This document shows positions 17,240 to 25,422 of a DNA stretch of 64,000 nt, piece after piece (within the stretch, counting starts at the first letter, position 1; every line of letters starts with the position of its first letter). The stretch lies in NCBI GenBank assembly GCA_964427415.1, contig CAYRUH010000002.1:173435-237434 (forward strand), read 5' to 3'. The notes below the pieces were generated by a model that saw nothing but the letters and a program-made list of their open reading frames with translations, searched no databases and had not been told where the DNA came from. This DNA comes from Lentisalinibacter sp964427415 (GTDB taxonomy: Bacteria; Pseudomonadota; Gammaproteobacteria; Steroidobacterales; Woeseiaceae). The translations under genes and the position numbers were made by a program.

Positions 17240-17644
17240 ATGCGCAGACGGCTGAAACGCCACGACGAGGAGGCGGAGATCAACATCACGCCGATGCTCG
17301 ACATCGTGTTCATCATGCTGATCTTCTTCATCGTCACGACCTCCTTCGTGAAGGAGTTCGGCGTCGATCTCAACCGGCCTTCCAACGAACCGCCGAAGGA
17401 CCAGAAGCTCTCCGAGGTGATCGCCATCCGTATCAGCGATACGGGTCAGATCTCCGTCAAGGGCCGTGCCACGGACATCCGTGCGGTGCGGGCCAATATC
17501 GAGAGCGGGCTGGCGGTGCAGCCGGACGCCGCGGTGGTGATCGCGGCGGACCGCAACGCCGACGCCGGTATCCTGGTGCGCGTAGTCGACCAGGCGCGGG
17601 TGGCGGGCGCCAGCAAGGTGTCACTCGCGGCACTGGCCGACTGA
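17240..17644 (+). CDS. exbD: ExbD, first copy
   Basis: 134 aa. A short basic N-terminus is followed by the single membrane helix in EINITPMLDIVFIMLIFF, whose aspartate is the conserved proton-transfer residue, and a periplasmic domain with repeated beta-alpha units ending RVAGASKVSLAALAD. Works with ExbB and TonB at the inner membrane. An 83-bp stretch encoding this membrane helix (17274-17356) is identical to the one in the next gene, although the rest of the two proteins differs substantially. Confidence 0.93.
   Translation: MRRRLKRHDEEAEINITPMLDIVFIMLIFFIVTTSFVKEFGVDLNRPSNEPPKDQKLSEVIAIRISDTGQISVKGRATDIRAVRANIESGLAVQPDAAVVIAADRNADAGILVRVVDQARVAGASKVSLAALAD
17274..17356 (+). repeat. 83-bp exact direct repeat, copy 1 (in exbD-1)
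   Basis: Identical base for base to 17701-17783, covering the codons for the membrane helix from EINITPMLDI to SFVKE. Identity stops abruptly on both sides (TTCGGC after this copy, ACGGGC after the other). Synonymous sites are also identical. Confidence 0.95.
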
Positions 17645-17666
17645 GCGGGGCGTACCGGGAGACCTC

Positions 17667-18074
17667 ATGCCGCGCAAGCACTCGACGCCGGAGGACGAGA
17701 CGGAGATCAACATCACGCCGATGCTCGACATCGTGTTCATCATGCTGATCTTCTTCATCGTCACGACCTCCTTCGTGAAGGAGACGGGCATCGATCCCAC
17801 CCGGCCGGAGGCGGAGACGGCGGAGGCGCGGCCGCGGGGCAACATCCTGATCGGCGTGGACGAGACCGGTGATATCTGGATGAACAAGCGTGAGGTCGAG
17901 CTGAATCAGATCCGCCGAATCGTCGAGGACGCCCTCACGGAGAACCCGGAGAGTTCGGCGGTCATCATCGCCGATCAGGAATCGCCCACGGGCACCTTGA
18001 TCGACATCATGGATCAGGTGAGACTCGGAGGCGTGGTCGACATCTCGGTGGCCGCCGAGCCGGAGGGCACGTGA
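17667..18074 (+). CDS. exbD2: ExbD, second copy
   Basis: 135 aa, same architecture as the preceding ExbD: short N-terminus (PRKHSTPEDET), membrane helix with the conserved aspartate in ITPMLDIVFIMLIFF, then a periplasmic domain (ILIGVDETGDIWMNKREVEL, AVIIADQESPTGTLIDIMDQ) that diverges from copy 1. Two tandem ExbDs may form a heteromeric motor or serve different TonB outputs; that is inference. It lies 22 bp after copy 1 and 46 bp before tonB. Confidence 0.92.
   Translation: MPRKHSTPEDETEINITPMLDIVFIMLIFFIVTTSFVKETGIDPTRPEAETAEARPRGNILIGVDETGDIWMNKREVELNQIRRIVEDALTENPESSAVIIADQESPTGTLIDIMDQVRLGGVVDISVAAEPEGT
17701..17783 (+). repeat. 83-bp exact direct repeat, copy 2 (in exbD-2)
   Basis: Second member of the identical pair with 17274-17356; see that entry. 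Start-to-start spacing is 427 bp. Confidence 0.95.
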
Positions 18075-18120
18075 GGATGCAGGAGACGCAGGCGCCCGCA
18101 CGGGCATCGGGAACCAGGAC

Positions 18121-18750
18121 ATGAGGTTTGTGGTGTCCCTCGGTGCCGGCATCCTGGTGGCGCTCGGACTGTTCCTGCTGATGCACCAGCTCATCTCGGG
18201 CTCGCCCGACATCCGCAAGGACGGCGACGACCGCCTGTCGCTCGACTTCGTGCGCGTGGAACAGGACGAGATCGAGAACCTCAAGGAGCGCAAGCCGCCG
18301 CCGGAACCGGAGAAGCCGAAGGAGCCGCCGCCGCCGCCGAAGCTGAGCCAGCCCTCCCGGGACAAGCCTCGTCCGGACCTGCCGCGCATGGAGACCCCGC
18401 GCATTAACCTGCCGGCGAGCGCAGGCGGCGGTCCGTATCTCGGCCAGTGGAGCGCCGGCGACCCGGGCGCGGAAGGCGATGTCATCCCCATTGTGCGCAT
18501 CGAGCCCCAGTGGCCGCGGGAGGCGCTTATCGAGGGCATCAGCGGCTGGGTGCTGATCGAGTTCACCATCAACGAGGACGGCACTGTCGCCGACCCGGAG
18601 GTGGTGGATGCGGAGCCGCGCCGGCTGTTCGAGCGTAATGCGCTGCGGGCGATCTACAAGTGGAAGTTCAAGCCCCGCATCATCGATGGCCAGCCGGTGA
18701 AGCGCCGGGCCACCCAGCGCATCGATTTCAACATCGACGAGGCGGCATGA
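18121..18750 (+). CDS. tonB: TonB energy-transducing protein
   Basis: 209 aa. N-terminal membrane anchor (FVVSLGAGILVALGLFLLMH, residues 3-22), a periplasmic Pro/Glu/Lys-rich spacer at about residues 58-85 (PPPEPEKPKEPPPPPK), and a C-terminal TonB domain with RIEPQWPREALIEGISGWVL and ALRAIYKWKFKPRIIDGQPV. It transmits proton-motive force to outer-membrane receptors. The spacer is short, as in TonB2-type proteins that need TtpC. Its stop overlaps the next start (ATGA). The two TonB-dependent receptors in the window are on the guaA island, not in this operon. Confidence 0.95.
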   Translation: MRFVVSLGAGILVALGLFLLMHQLISGSPDIRKDGDDRLSLDFVRVEQDEIENLKERKPPPEPEKPKEPPPPPKLSQPSRDKPRPDLPRMETPRINLPASAGGGPYLGQWSAGDPGAEGDVIPIVRIEPQWPREALIEGISGWVLIEFTINEDGTVADPEVVDAEPRRLFERNALRAIYKWKFKPRIIDGQPVKRRATQRIDFNIDEAA

Positions 18751-20048
18751 GCGGGCGAGCCCGTTACCCCGCCGGCATAAGACGAGGCGCCATGGCCGCC
18801 GTGGCGGCGCTGCTCGCGCTCGCAGCCGCGCCGGCTCCGGCCCAGGACAAGGTCTGTCTGGTCACGACGACTGTGGAGCGGGACGACCCCGGCAGCACCA
18901 TGGGCGAGTCGGCCTACAAACGGCTGTCCAAGATCCACGAGATGATGGGTGAGGACCGATACGATGAGGCTCTTTCTGAAATCGGCGAAATGGAGAACAT
19001 GCGCCTTAACGACTACGAGAAGGCGCTGATGTGGCAGACCTACGGCTTTATCTACTCGGCCCGAGGGCAGTTCACGAAGGCAATCGACTACTTCGAGCGC
19101 AGCCTGGCGGAGGATGCGCTCAGCACTCAGGCCCAGCAGGGCATGCTCTATTCGCTGGCCGGCCTGTATCAGTCCGAGGGCCGTTACGAGGACGCCATCG
19201 AGACGATGCGCACCTGGTTCCGCTACGCCGCGGAACCGGACGCGGGGGCCTACATCCTGGTGGCCGGCAGCTTCGCCGAGCTGGAGCGCTACCGGGAGGC
19301 GCTGCCCTGCGTGCAGCTCGCCATCGAGACGGCGGACAAGCCGAGGGAGCCTTGGTACCAGCTCGAGCTGGCCATCCACATGGAGGAGGATGATTACCGG
19401 GCGGCCGCGCAGGTGCTGCGCACCCTCGTCCGGCTGTGGCCGGACAAGCGCCGTTATTGGGACACTCTGTCCGGCGTCTACCTGGAGCTGAAAGAGGACC
19501 AGCTGGCGCTGGCCACCATGATGGCCGCCTACAACCGTGGTCTGATCACCGACGGTGCCAAGATTCTGAACCTTGTGCGCCTGAACCTCTACCTGGACAG
19601 CCCCTACGTCGCCGGCCGGATACTGGCGCGCGGCATGGAGGAGGGTGCGGTCGAGCGCGACGCCGACAACCTGAACCTGCTGCGCTCGGCATGGACGTCG
19701 GCGAAGGAATACGATCGTGCCGTCGCGGTCATCGATCAGCTGGCACAGCTCAGCGGCGATCCGAAGTACTACATGGACAAGGCGAGCATCCTGAATGAGC
19801 AGGCGCGTTGGGAGGGAGTGATCGCGGCGTCCCGCCAGGCGCTGGATGCCGGCACTGAGACGCCGGCGCGCGCCTGGCTGCTGATGGGCATGGCCTACAC
19901 CGAACTTGATCGCCTCGACGATGCGCTGCAGGCCTTCGACAGGGTCCGCGAGACCGGCGATGCCAGGGAGCGCCAGAACGCAGCCGCCTGGATCGCCTTC
20001 GTCCGCGACCGCCAGGCCGTGGAGGCGGCGCGGGTGGCCTCCGGCTGA
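18747..20048 (+). CDS. Tetratricopeptide-repeat protein of the TonB operon
   Basis: 433 aa from the ATG at 18747, four bases overlapping tonB. Signal peptide with AAVAALLALAAAPAPAQ (about residues 17-33), then repeated TPR helices (e.g. EKALMWQTYGFIYSARGQFT, QQGMLYSLAGLYQSEGRYED, WYQLELAIHMEEDDYRAAAQ, AWLLMGMAYTELDRLDDALQ). TPR proteins close the Vibrio-type tonB2 operon and are thought to scaffold the system in the periplasm. The last gene here; a convergent acyltransferase gene ends 15 bp downstream. Precise partner unknown. Confidence 0.87.
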   Translation: MSGRARYPAGIRRGAMAAVAALLALAAAPAPAQDKVCLVTTTVERDDPGSTMGESAYKRLSKIHEMMGEDRYDEALSEIGEMENMRLNDYEKALMWQTYGFIYSARGQFTKAIDYFERSLAEDALSTQAQQGMLYSLAGLYQSEGRYEDAIETMRTWFRYAAEPDAGAYILVAGSFAELERYREALPCVQLAIETADKPREPWYQLELAIHMEEDDYRAAAQVLRTLVRLWPDKRRYWDTLSGVYLELKEDQLALATMMAAYNRGLITDGAKILNLVRLNLYLDSPYVAGRILARGMEEGAVERDADNLNLLRSAWTSAKEYDRAVAVIDQLAQLSGDPKYYMDKASILNEQARWEGVIAASRQALDAGTETPARAWLLMGMAYTELDRLDDALQAFDRVRETGDARERQNAAAWIAFVRDRQAVEAARVASG

Positions 20049-20063
20049 ATCGGCCCGGGTAAA

Positions 20064-20903
20064 CTAGATGCCGGCCGGGCCCCGGTCCCCGGTCCCGGCT
20101 TCGGTGCCGTCCTGCGTCTTCGCCTCCTTTTCGACCCTTGCCCCGGCGGCCGGCGCCGGCATCTCCGTCTCCGGATGCAGATCGGGCTCACCCAGATGCT
20201 CCAGGATGCGTCTGCGCGAGAGCGACGCGAGCGACGCGGGTGTCTGGCCGGCGGTGTCTATCGGCTCGAGCAGGGTGACGCGAAGCCGGCGCGGCCGTGG
20301 CAGCAGCCGGCTCGATGGCAGCGCATGGCGCGAGCCGCGGATCACGGCCGGCAGCACAGGCGCCTGTGCCTTGACGGCGACGGCGAAGGCGCCGCCGCGG
20401 AAACGGCGCAGTCCGGGCTCGTCGTGGAAGGTGCCCTCCGGGAAGAACGCCAGCGATTCGCCCACATGGGCGCGACGCAGGATCGTGCGTGCATCCCGCG
20501 CGCTGCGGCCGTGGTGGAAACGCTCGACGAACTGGGCGCCAATGCGGCGCAGCAGGTAATGCGCCAGCGGCACACGTTGCATCTCGCTCTTGATGACGAA
20601 GGCGAAGCGGGGCGGCAGCGCGGCACAGAGGATGATACCGTCCAGGTAACTCGCATGATTGGCCACCACGACGCAGGGCCGTCGCGGCAGGTGACGGCGA
20701 TTGTCGATGCCGGGACCCATGCCGGTGGCCAAAAAGAGCAGGCGGGCGCCGTTGCGTGCCGCCGCCCGGCGCCGGCCGAGCCCCGGCAGGATGGTGACCA
20801 GCAGCAGCGTGACGGGGACGCAGACGACGAGGAACACGGCGGCGAACCACAGGCCGTACAGCGTGTGCCACGCCTGGCGAGCGAGTCGGATCAGTCTGGT
20901 CAT
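20064..20903 (-). CDS. Lysophospholipid acyltransferase (PlsC family)
   Basis: 279 aa. An N-terminal membrane segment (LWFAAVFLVVCVPVTLLLVTILPG, residues 18-41), then the acyltransferase motifs: NHASYLD (H83, D88), the glycerol-phosphate-binding FPEGTFHDEPG near residue 153, and the downstream AVIRGSRHALP. It would acylate lysophosphatidic acid or a related lysolipid at the inner membrane. The last 40 residues are a charged Ala/Pro/Glu-rich tail not needed by the family. Substrate cannot be told from sequence. Confidence 0.87.
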   Translation of the reverse strand: MTRLIRLARQAWHTLYGLWFAAVFLVVCVPVTLLLVTILPGLGRRRAAARNGARLLFLATGMGPGIDNRRHLPRRPCVVVANHASYLDGIILCAALPPRFAFVIKSEMQRVPLAHYLLRRIGAQFVERFHHGRSARDARTILRRAHVGESLAFFPEGTFHDEPGLRRFRGGAFAVAVKAQAPVLPAVIRGSRHALPSSRLLPRPRRLRVTLLEPIDTAGQTPASLASLSRRRILEHLGEPDLHPETEMPAPAAGARVEKEAKTQDGTEAGTGDRGPAGI

Positions 20904-21049
20904 CTTCCCTCAGCGTAGCGGGTTCGCATCGCGGAGTGTGAACCCGGTCTCGTTATGTTAATGGTTTGAGCAATCTGTGACAGCGGTCACGCTCACCCTG
21001 AGGCCGGCTGGACATACTCGCTCTCCTACCCGCCAATGGCCATGCGCGA

Positions 21050-22027
21050 ATGGCCGCACCCAGCGAGCAGCGACCGAAGATACGCAAGATGAGCTACAGC
21101 CCAGCGCGCAAGCAGACCGAGGAAGCAGCCGTCAGCGCCGCTTCCGAGGCCATGATCGACAAGTTCCTCGACGCCATCTGGATGGAGCGGGGCCTGTCGA
21201 AGAATACGCTCGGCGCCTATCGGGCCGATCTCATGGCGCTGGCGCGCTACGTCGCCGACGACGGTATGGAGATCGTGCAGGCCGGCAAGCCGGATCTGCT
21301 GGCTTTCATCGCCTGGCGGGTGGAGCAGGGCGCCAAACCCCGTTCCACGGCGCGCCAGCTCTCCAGTTTCCGCCGCTTCTACCGCTATCTCTGCCGGGAA
21401 GGCGTGATCGCCGACGACCCCACGGCGGATATCGAGATGCCGCGCATCGGCCGCTCGCTGCCGAAATCCCTCACCGAGGAGGAGGTCGAGTCGCTGCTGG
21501 CCGCGCCGAACACGGAGGAGCCGCTTGGCCACCGCGATCGGGCCATGCTGGAGTTGCTCTATGCCACCGGCCTGCGCGTCTCGGAGCTGATCAACCTCAA
21601 GCAGAACCAGGTCAACCTGAATCAGGGCGTCCTGCGCATCGTCGGCAAGGGCGACCGGGAGCGGCTCATCCCCCTCGGCGAGGAGTCCCAGCGCTGGCTG
21701 CGGGACTTCATGGAAGGTCCCCGGGTGGAGATCCTGCTGGAGCGCCAGACCGACTACATGTTCCCCACCCGCCGTGGCGACCGCATGACCCGGCAGGCGT
21801 TCTGGCACATTATCAAGCGCTATGCCCAGAAAGCCGGCGTGAAGAAGAAACTCTCCCCCCATACACTGCGTCATGCGTTCGCCACGCACCTGCTGAACAA
21901 CGGCGCGGATCTGCGTGTGGTGCAGCTGCTGCTTGGGCACAGCGATCTGTCCACCACGCAGATCTACACCCACGTGGCGCGGGAACGGCTGAAGGATCTG
22001 CACGGGGCCCACCACCCCCGGGGCTGA
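21050..22027 (+). CDS. xerD: Site-specific tyrosine recombinase XerD
   Basis: Resolves chromosome dimers at dif with XerC. 325 aa as drawn; the ATG at 21089 gives a more usual length near 312. The N-terminal SAM-like core-binding domain spans about residues 34-115. Catalytic residues are all present: R176 (ATGLRVSEL), K200, H271 and R274 (HTLRHAFATH), H297 (GHSD) and nucleophile Y306 (IYTHV). It is XerD rather than an island integrase because it is followed by dsbC, a conserved gammaproteobacterial order, and its codon use matches the backbone. Confidence 0.93.
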   Translation: MAAPSEQRPKIRKMSYSPARKQTEEAAVSAASEAMIDKFLDAIWMERGLSKNTLGAYRADLMALARYVADDGMEIVQAGKPDLLAFIAWRVEQGAKPRSTARQLSSFRRFYRYLCREGVIADDPTADIEMPRIGRSLPKSLTEEEVESLLAAPNTEEPLGHRDRAMLELLYATGLRVSELINLKQNQVNLNQGVLRIVGKGDRERLIPLGEESQRWLRDFMEGPRVEILLERQTDYMFPTRRGDRMTRQAFWHIIKRYAQKAGVKKKLSPHTLRHAFATHLLNNGADLRVVQLLLGHSDLSTTQIYTHVARERLKDLHGAHHPRG

Positions 22028-22179
22028 GCCGGCCGGACTTCCGGACTCCGGGACACCCTCTGCTACAATGCGCCGCGGCCGGTGCCGGGCGGGAACGATG
22101 GACAGGTCTCCTTGTCTCATTCCCATGTTTCCGGCCTGCTGCAGACGCGGCCGGTCAACCATCAACCAGAGGATTCTGT

Positions 22180-22950
22180 ATGCGTAGTGTCGTCGGATCG
22201 CGGTTGCCGATTCTCTCACTAGCCGTCTCGATGGTCGTCTCATTGCTCGTCTCGCTGGTCACGGTCCCCGCAGCCCTGGCGGAGACGGACGAGGACCTCG
22301 CACACGTCCGGGCGAAGATCACCGAGCGCTTCCCGCAGCTGGATGCGGAGAGCATCAATCAGGGTCCGATCCCGGGTCTCTTCGAGATCCGGCAGGGCGT
22401 GCTGGTAGCCTACGTCACCACGGATGGCCGCTATCTGTTCCAGGGCGATCTCATCGACCTGGAGACCCGTACCAATCTGACCGAGGCAGCCATGAACGGC
22501 GAGCGCCAGCGGGTCATGGGTGCCCTGCCGGACAGCGACGCCATCGTGTTCGCGCCGGCGAATGCAAAGCATACGGTCAGCATCTTCACGGATATCGACT
22601 GCGGCTTCTGCCGCAAGCTGCACCGCGAGATCAACGAATACAATCAGGCGGGCATCGCGGTGCGCTATCTTCTGTATCCGCGCAGCGGCCCCGGGCAGGC
22701 ATCGTGGCAGAAGGCGGAGAGCGTGTGGTGTGCCGACGACCGCAATACGGCGCTCACGCGGGCCAAGAACGACCAGGCCGTCCAGTCCCGGGACTGCGAC
22801 GCGGCCATGGTGCAGCGCCACTACGACCTCGGGCGGGATATCGGCCTGCGCGGCACGCCGGCCATCGTGACGGAGACCGGAGAACTCGTGAGCGGTTATC
22901 TGCCGCCGGCGCAGCTGCTGGAGCGGCTGGAGGACACCGGCGAGGAGTGA
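22180..22950 (+). CDS. dsbC: Thiol:disulfide interchange protein DsbC
   Basis: Periplasmic disulfide isomerase. 256 aa from the ATG at 22180, with a signal peptide ending VTVPAALA (about residues 27-34), an N-terminal dimerisation domain (residues 38-100), and a thioredoxin-fold domain with active-site CGFC (C141, C144; E. coli DsbC has CGYC), a second cysteine pair (VWCADD and SRDCDAA), and the cis-proline loop RGTPAIV. AGAGGA precedes the start. Sits 152 bp after xerD in the usual order; recJ, which often follows, is not here. Confidence 0.94.
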   Translation: MRSVVGSRLPILSLAVSMVVSLLVSLVTVPAALAETDEDLAHVRAKITERFPQLDAESINQGPIPGLFEIRQGVLVAYVTTDGRYLFQGDLIDLETRTNLTEAAMNGERQRVMGALPDSDAIVFAPANAKHTVSIFTDIDCGFCRKLHREINEYNQAGIAVRYLLYPRSGPGQASWQKAESVWCADDRNTALTRAKNDQAVQSRDCDAAMVQRHYDLGRDIGLRGTPAIVTETGELVSGYLPPAQLLERLEDTGEE

Positions 22951-22966
22951 GCGGCGGGCGCGTGCC

Positions 22967-23290
22967 TCAGCGCTCCAGGTGCTCCAGCTTGTCCGGGACG
23001 CCTTCCCACTCCTTCGCGTCTTCCGGCGGGTCTTTCGCCTCGGTGATCACCGGCCACTCGCGGCTGAGTTCCGCATTCAGCTCCAGGAACTTCTCCTGGC
23101 CTGCCGGTATCTCGTCCTCGGAGTAGATCGCCTCCACCGGGCACTCGGGTTCGCACAGCGTGCAGTCGATGCATTCTTCGGGATCGATGACCAGGAAGTT
23201 GGGGCCCTCGTGGAAGCAATCCACCGGGCAGACTTCGACACAGTCCGTGTATTTGCACTTGATGCAGCTTTCGGTGACGACGAAGGTCAT
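22967..23290 (-). CDS. fdxA: Seven-iron ferredoxin FdxA
   Basis: 107 aa, Azotobacter FdI type. Cysteines C9, C12, C17, C21, C25, C40, C43, C46 and C50 provide the ligands of one 3Fe-4S and one 4Fe-4S cluster (CIKCKYTDCVEVCPVDC and CIDCTLCEPECP). The C-terminal extension LSREWPVITEAKDPPEDA is typical of this ferredoxin. Low-potential electron carrier in the cytoplasm; partner unknown. I start at the ATG at 23290, since the open frame upstream lacks similarity. Confidence 0.95.
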   Translation of the reverse strand: MTFVVTESCIKCKYTDCVEVCPVDCFHEGPNFLVIDPEECIDCTLCEPECPVEAIYSEDEIPAGQEKFLELNAELSREWPVITEAKDPPEDAKEWEGVPDKLEHLER

Positions 23291-23376
23291 TGTTACCTCT
23301 GATTGCGCGTGAACGGTGACCCGCCGGAGCGGACACCGGATTATGCCATAGAGCAAGCCGTGCGCTCAGAGCCCGC

Positions 23377-23910
23377 TCAGAGCCGGATGCGCGGTGCCTT
23401 GTGGCTGTGCACGCCCCGGTCGCGGCCGGCATCCTCGAAGTAGCGCTCGAGAGCGAAGCGCACGCTGGGGAAGGAGATCTCGTCCCAGGGGATACCGGAC
23501 GCGGAGAACAGGGCCACCTCCTGACTCTCGTCGCCGACGCCGAAGCCGCCCAGCAGCCGCGCGGTGTAGAAGACGTGTACCTGGCCCGCCTGCACCACGT
23601 CGACGGTGGCGAACAGCCGGTCGATCTCCACCTCGGCCAGGGCCTCCTCCCGGGTCTCCCGGGCTGCGCCTTCCGCCATGGTCTCGCCCAGTTCCATGAA
23701 ACCGGCAGGCACGGTCCAGTAGCCGAGCCGGGGCTCGATGGCCCGGCGGCAGAGCAGCACCTCGTCACCCCGCGCCGGCACGCAGCCGACCACGATCCTC
23801 GGGTTCTGGTAGTGCACGTAGTCGCATTCGCGGCAGACCCAGCGCTCGCGGTTATCGCCCGCGGGGATGGTCTTCGAGACGAGGCTGCCGCAGTTGGAAC
23901 AATATTTCAT
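23377..23910 (-). CDS. Nudix hydrolase with N-terminal zinc ribbon
   Basis: 177 aa. Zinc ribbon of two CxxC pairs (YCSNCGS and VCRECDY, residues 4-30), then the Nudix box GFMELGETMAEGAARETREE, which has the catalytic REtrEE core; the glycine that usually follows is leucine here. C-terminal extension after residue 130. Belongs to the NudC-like zinc-ribbon group; hydrolyses a nucleoside-diphosphate derivative, substrate not predictable. Stands between fdxA and tRNA-Leu. Confidence 0.88.
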   Translation of the reverse strand: MKYCSNCGSLVSKTIPAGDNRERWVCRECDYVHYQNPRIVVGCVPARGDEVLLCRRAIEPRLGYWTVPAGFMELGETMAEGAARETREEALAEVEIDRLFATVDVVQAGQVHVFYTARLLGGFGVGDESQEVALFSASGIPWDEISFPSVRFALERYFEDAGRDRGVHSHKAPRIRL

Positions 23911-23986
23911 AGAGGTGCATACGGGAGATTCCCCGGCATGGCGCGTCGCCGGATGGCGGACTGCCGGTACCGCGGTTTGCTGTTTG

Positions 23987-24073
23987 TGGTGCCGGGAGTG
24001 GGACTCGAACCCACACGGGTTTTACCCCACTGAATTTTGAGTCCAGCGCGTCTACCAGTTCCGCCATCCCGGC
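23987..24073 (-). tRNA. tRNA-Leu (anticodon CAA)
   Basis: 87 nt including an encoded CCA. The acceptor stem is GCCGGGA/TCCCGGC, the D arm TGGCGGAACTGGTAGACGC is of Leu type, the anticodon loop CTCAAAA gives anticodon CAA (reads UUG), there is a long variable arm (GTGGGGTAAAACCCGTG region) as in class II tRNAs, and the T loop is GTTCGAGTC. The island in this window did not use this gene as its target. Confidence 0.96.
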
Positions 24074-24084
24074 AAGAGGGCGCT

Positions 24085-24113
24085 AGTATAGGTTGCGGCC
24101 GCCCAGCAGGCCA
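24085..24113 (-). promoter_or_regulatory. Candidate promoter of tRNA-Leu
   Basis: Minus-strand TATACT at 24085-24090, twelve bases before the tRNA 5' end, with a poor -35 (TGGCCT at 24108-24113) at 17 bp spacing. The -10 and its position are convincing; the -35 is not. Confidence 0.5.
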
Positions 24114-24168
24114 CCTTGCGACGATCCTTGCGACGATCGGTCTCCCTCGCGCATCAAGAGCTGTCGAA

Positions 24169-24786
24169 ATGTCGGGATTTGCAGGTATCAGTGTGGACGA
24201 ATCGGTCATCCGCCGCGCTCGTCGCGGCGATGCGGGTGCCCACGAGACCCTGTACCGGGCGCTGGCGCCGGCCGTCTACACGCTGGCTCTGAGACTGGTG
24301 AAGGCACCGGCCGCGGCGGAGGACATGCTGCAGGAGACCTTCATCGAGGTGATGCGCAGCCTGCCCCGCTACCGGGGCGACGCCGCTCTGGCCACCTGGG
24401 TGCGCCGCATCGCCGTGAGCAAGTGCCTGATGCATCTGCGCTCGGCCTGGAACCAGCGTGCCGGCGAACTCGGCCACGGCGACGATCCGGTGGACCGCGG
24501 TGCGCCGGTGGCTGACGCGGTGGGCCTGCGCATGGACCTGGAGGCGGCACTGGCCAGCCTCCCGGCCGAGAGCCGGGTGGTGGTCTGGCTGCACGACGTG
24601 GAGGGCTACACCCATCGGGAGATCGCGACGGCGATGCACAAGACCGAGAGTTATTCGAAGTCCCAGCTGTCCCGCGCCCACCGTCGGCTGCGTGGCTTGC
24701 TGGATGGCAAGAGCGGCGAGTCCGGCGATGCACTTGCAGGGGCGAACAGGGCGAGCCCGGCGGCCCGGCTGCTGCCGGGAGGTTGA
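24169..24786 (+). CDS. ECF-type RNA polymerase sigma factor
   Basis: 206 aa. Sigma region 2 (ALYRALAPAVYTLALRLVKA, AEDMLQETFIEVMRSLPRYR, ATWVRRIAVSKCLMHLRS) at residues 25-100 and region 4 (ALASLPAESRVVVWLHDVEG, THREIATAMHKTESYSKSQL) at about 125-180. The C-terminal tail after residue 185 is low-complexity. The next gene overlaps its stop (TGATG) and encodes a likely membrane anti-sigma factor, then a PDZ protein follows, so this is probably an envelope-signal-responsive sigma. The ATG at 24169 is used because upstream codons run into the tRNA promoter. Confidence 0.9.
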   Translation: MSGFAGISVDESVIRRARRGDAGAHETLYRALAPAVYTLALRLVKAPAAAEDMLQETFIEVMRSLPRYRGDAALATWVRRIAVSKCLMHLRSAWNQRAGELGHGDDPVDRGAPVADAVGLRMDLEAALASLPAESRVVVWLHDVEGYTHREIATAMHKTESYSKSQLSRAHRRLRGLLDGKSGESGDALAGANRASPAARLLPGG

Positions 24787-25358
24787 TGATGGACGAAGTG
24801 AACAGTGTGGATGAGGACCGCGATCTGACGGAAGCGCTGCGGCGGCTGCCGCAGCATGCACCGCCCCGTGGCGCATGGCGGGAGATCCGCCGCAGGGCCG
24901 GGCGGGAGGGGCTGGTGAGGCCGCCGCAGCCGCGGCGCGTGCGGCGGGATCTGGAGTGGCTGGCTGCGGGTGCGGTCGCGGCGACGGTGGTCTTCACGGC
25001 GCTGGATCTACCGCTGTCCGGGACGTCGCCCGGCGCGGACCCGGTGCCGATCGACGAGGTCGGTTTCGCCGCCACCCCGGCCGAGAACGACGCCAGCCTG
25101 GGCGCTCTGATGGCCCGTTCCCGCCTGCTGGAAGAGGCGCTGCGAGCGGCGCCCGAGACGCCGCGGGTGATGCGTGCCAGCACTGCGAGCACCATCGCCA
25201 CGCTGGAGGACCGCATCGCCATGATCGACCAGCAGCTGAGTTTCCCGAAGCGGCCGCTGAGCGAGGCCGAGGCCAGGGCGCTCTGGCGGGAGCGGGTGCA
25301 GCTCATGGATTCACTGGTGCAGCTGCGTTATGCGCAGGCGCGAAGGGTGGTGCTGTGA
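24786..25358 (+). CDS. Putative membrane anti-sigma factor
   Basis: 190 aa, translationally coupled to the sigma gene (TGATG). An N-terminal cytoplasmic part of about 55 residues (DLTEALRRLPQHAPPRGAWR) resembles short anti-sigma domains but has no zinc-binding HxxxCxxC. One membrane segment at about residues 58-75 (LAAGAVAATVVFTALDLP), then a periplasmic helical part (MARSRLLEEALRAAPETPRV, TIATLEDRIAMIDQQL). Assignment is by topology and operon position. What else: an uncharacterised membrane protein co-transcribed with the sigma factor. Confidence 0.6.
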   Translation: MMDEVNSVDEDRDLTEALRRLPQHAPPRGAWREIRRRAGREGLVRPPQPRRVRRDLEWLAAGAVAATVVFTALDLPLSGTSPGADPVPIDEVGFAATPAENDASLGALMARSRLLEEALRAAPETPRVMRASTASTIATLEDRIAMIDQQLSFPKRPLSEAEARALWRERVQLMDSLVQLRYAQARRVVL

Positions 25359-25422
25359 ACGGCCCGGGCTGCGGCAGGAGCAACGCCAAACCGGACGATT
25401 CCGGACCAATGGGAGTGACACG

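Noticed and set aside
21050..22027. xerD gene product as the integrase of the guaA island
   Set aside because: It lies 29 kb away in the conserved xerD-dsbC order with backbone composition and a standard XerD sequence.
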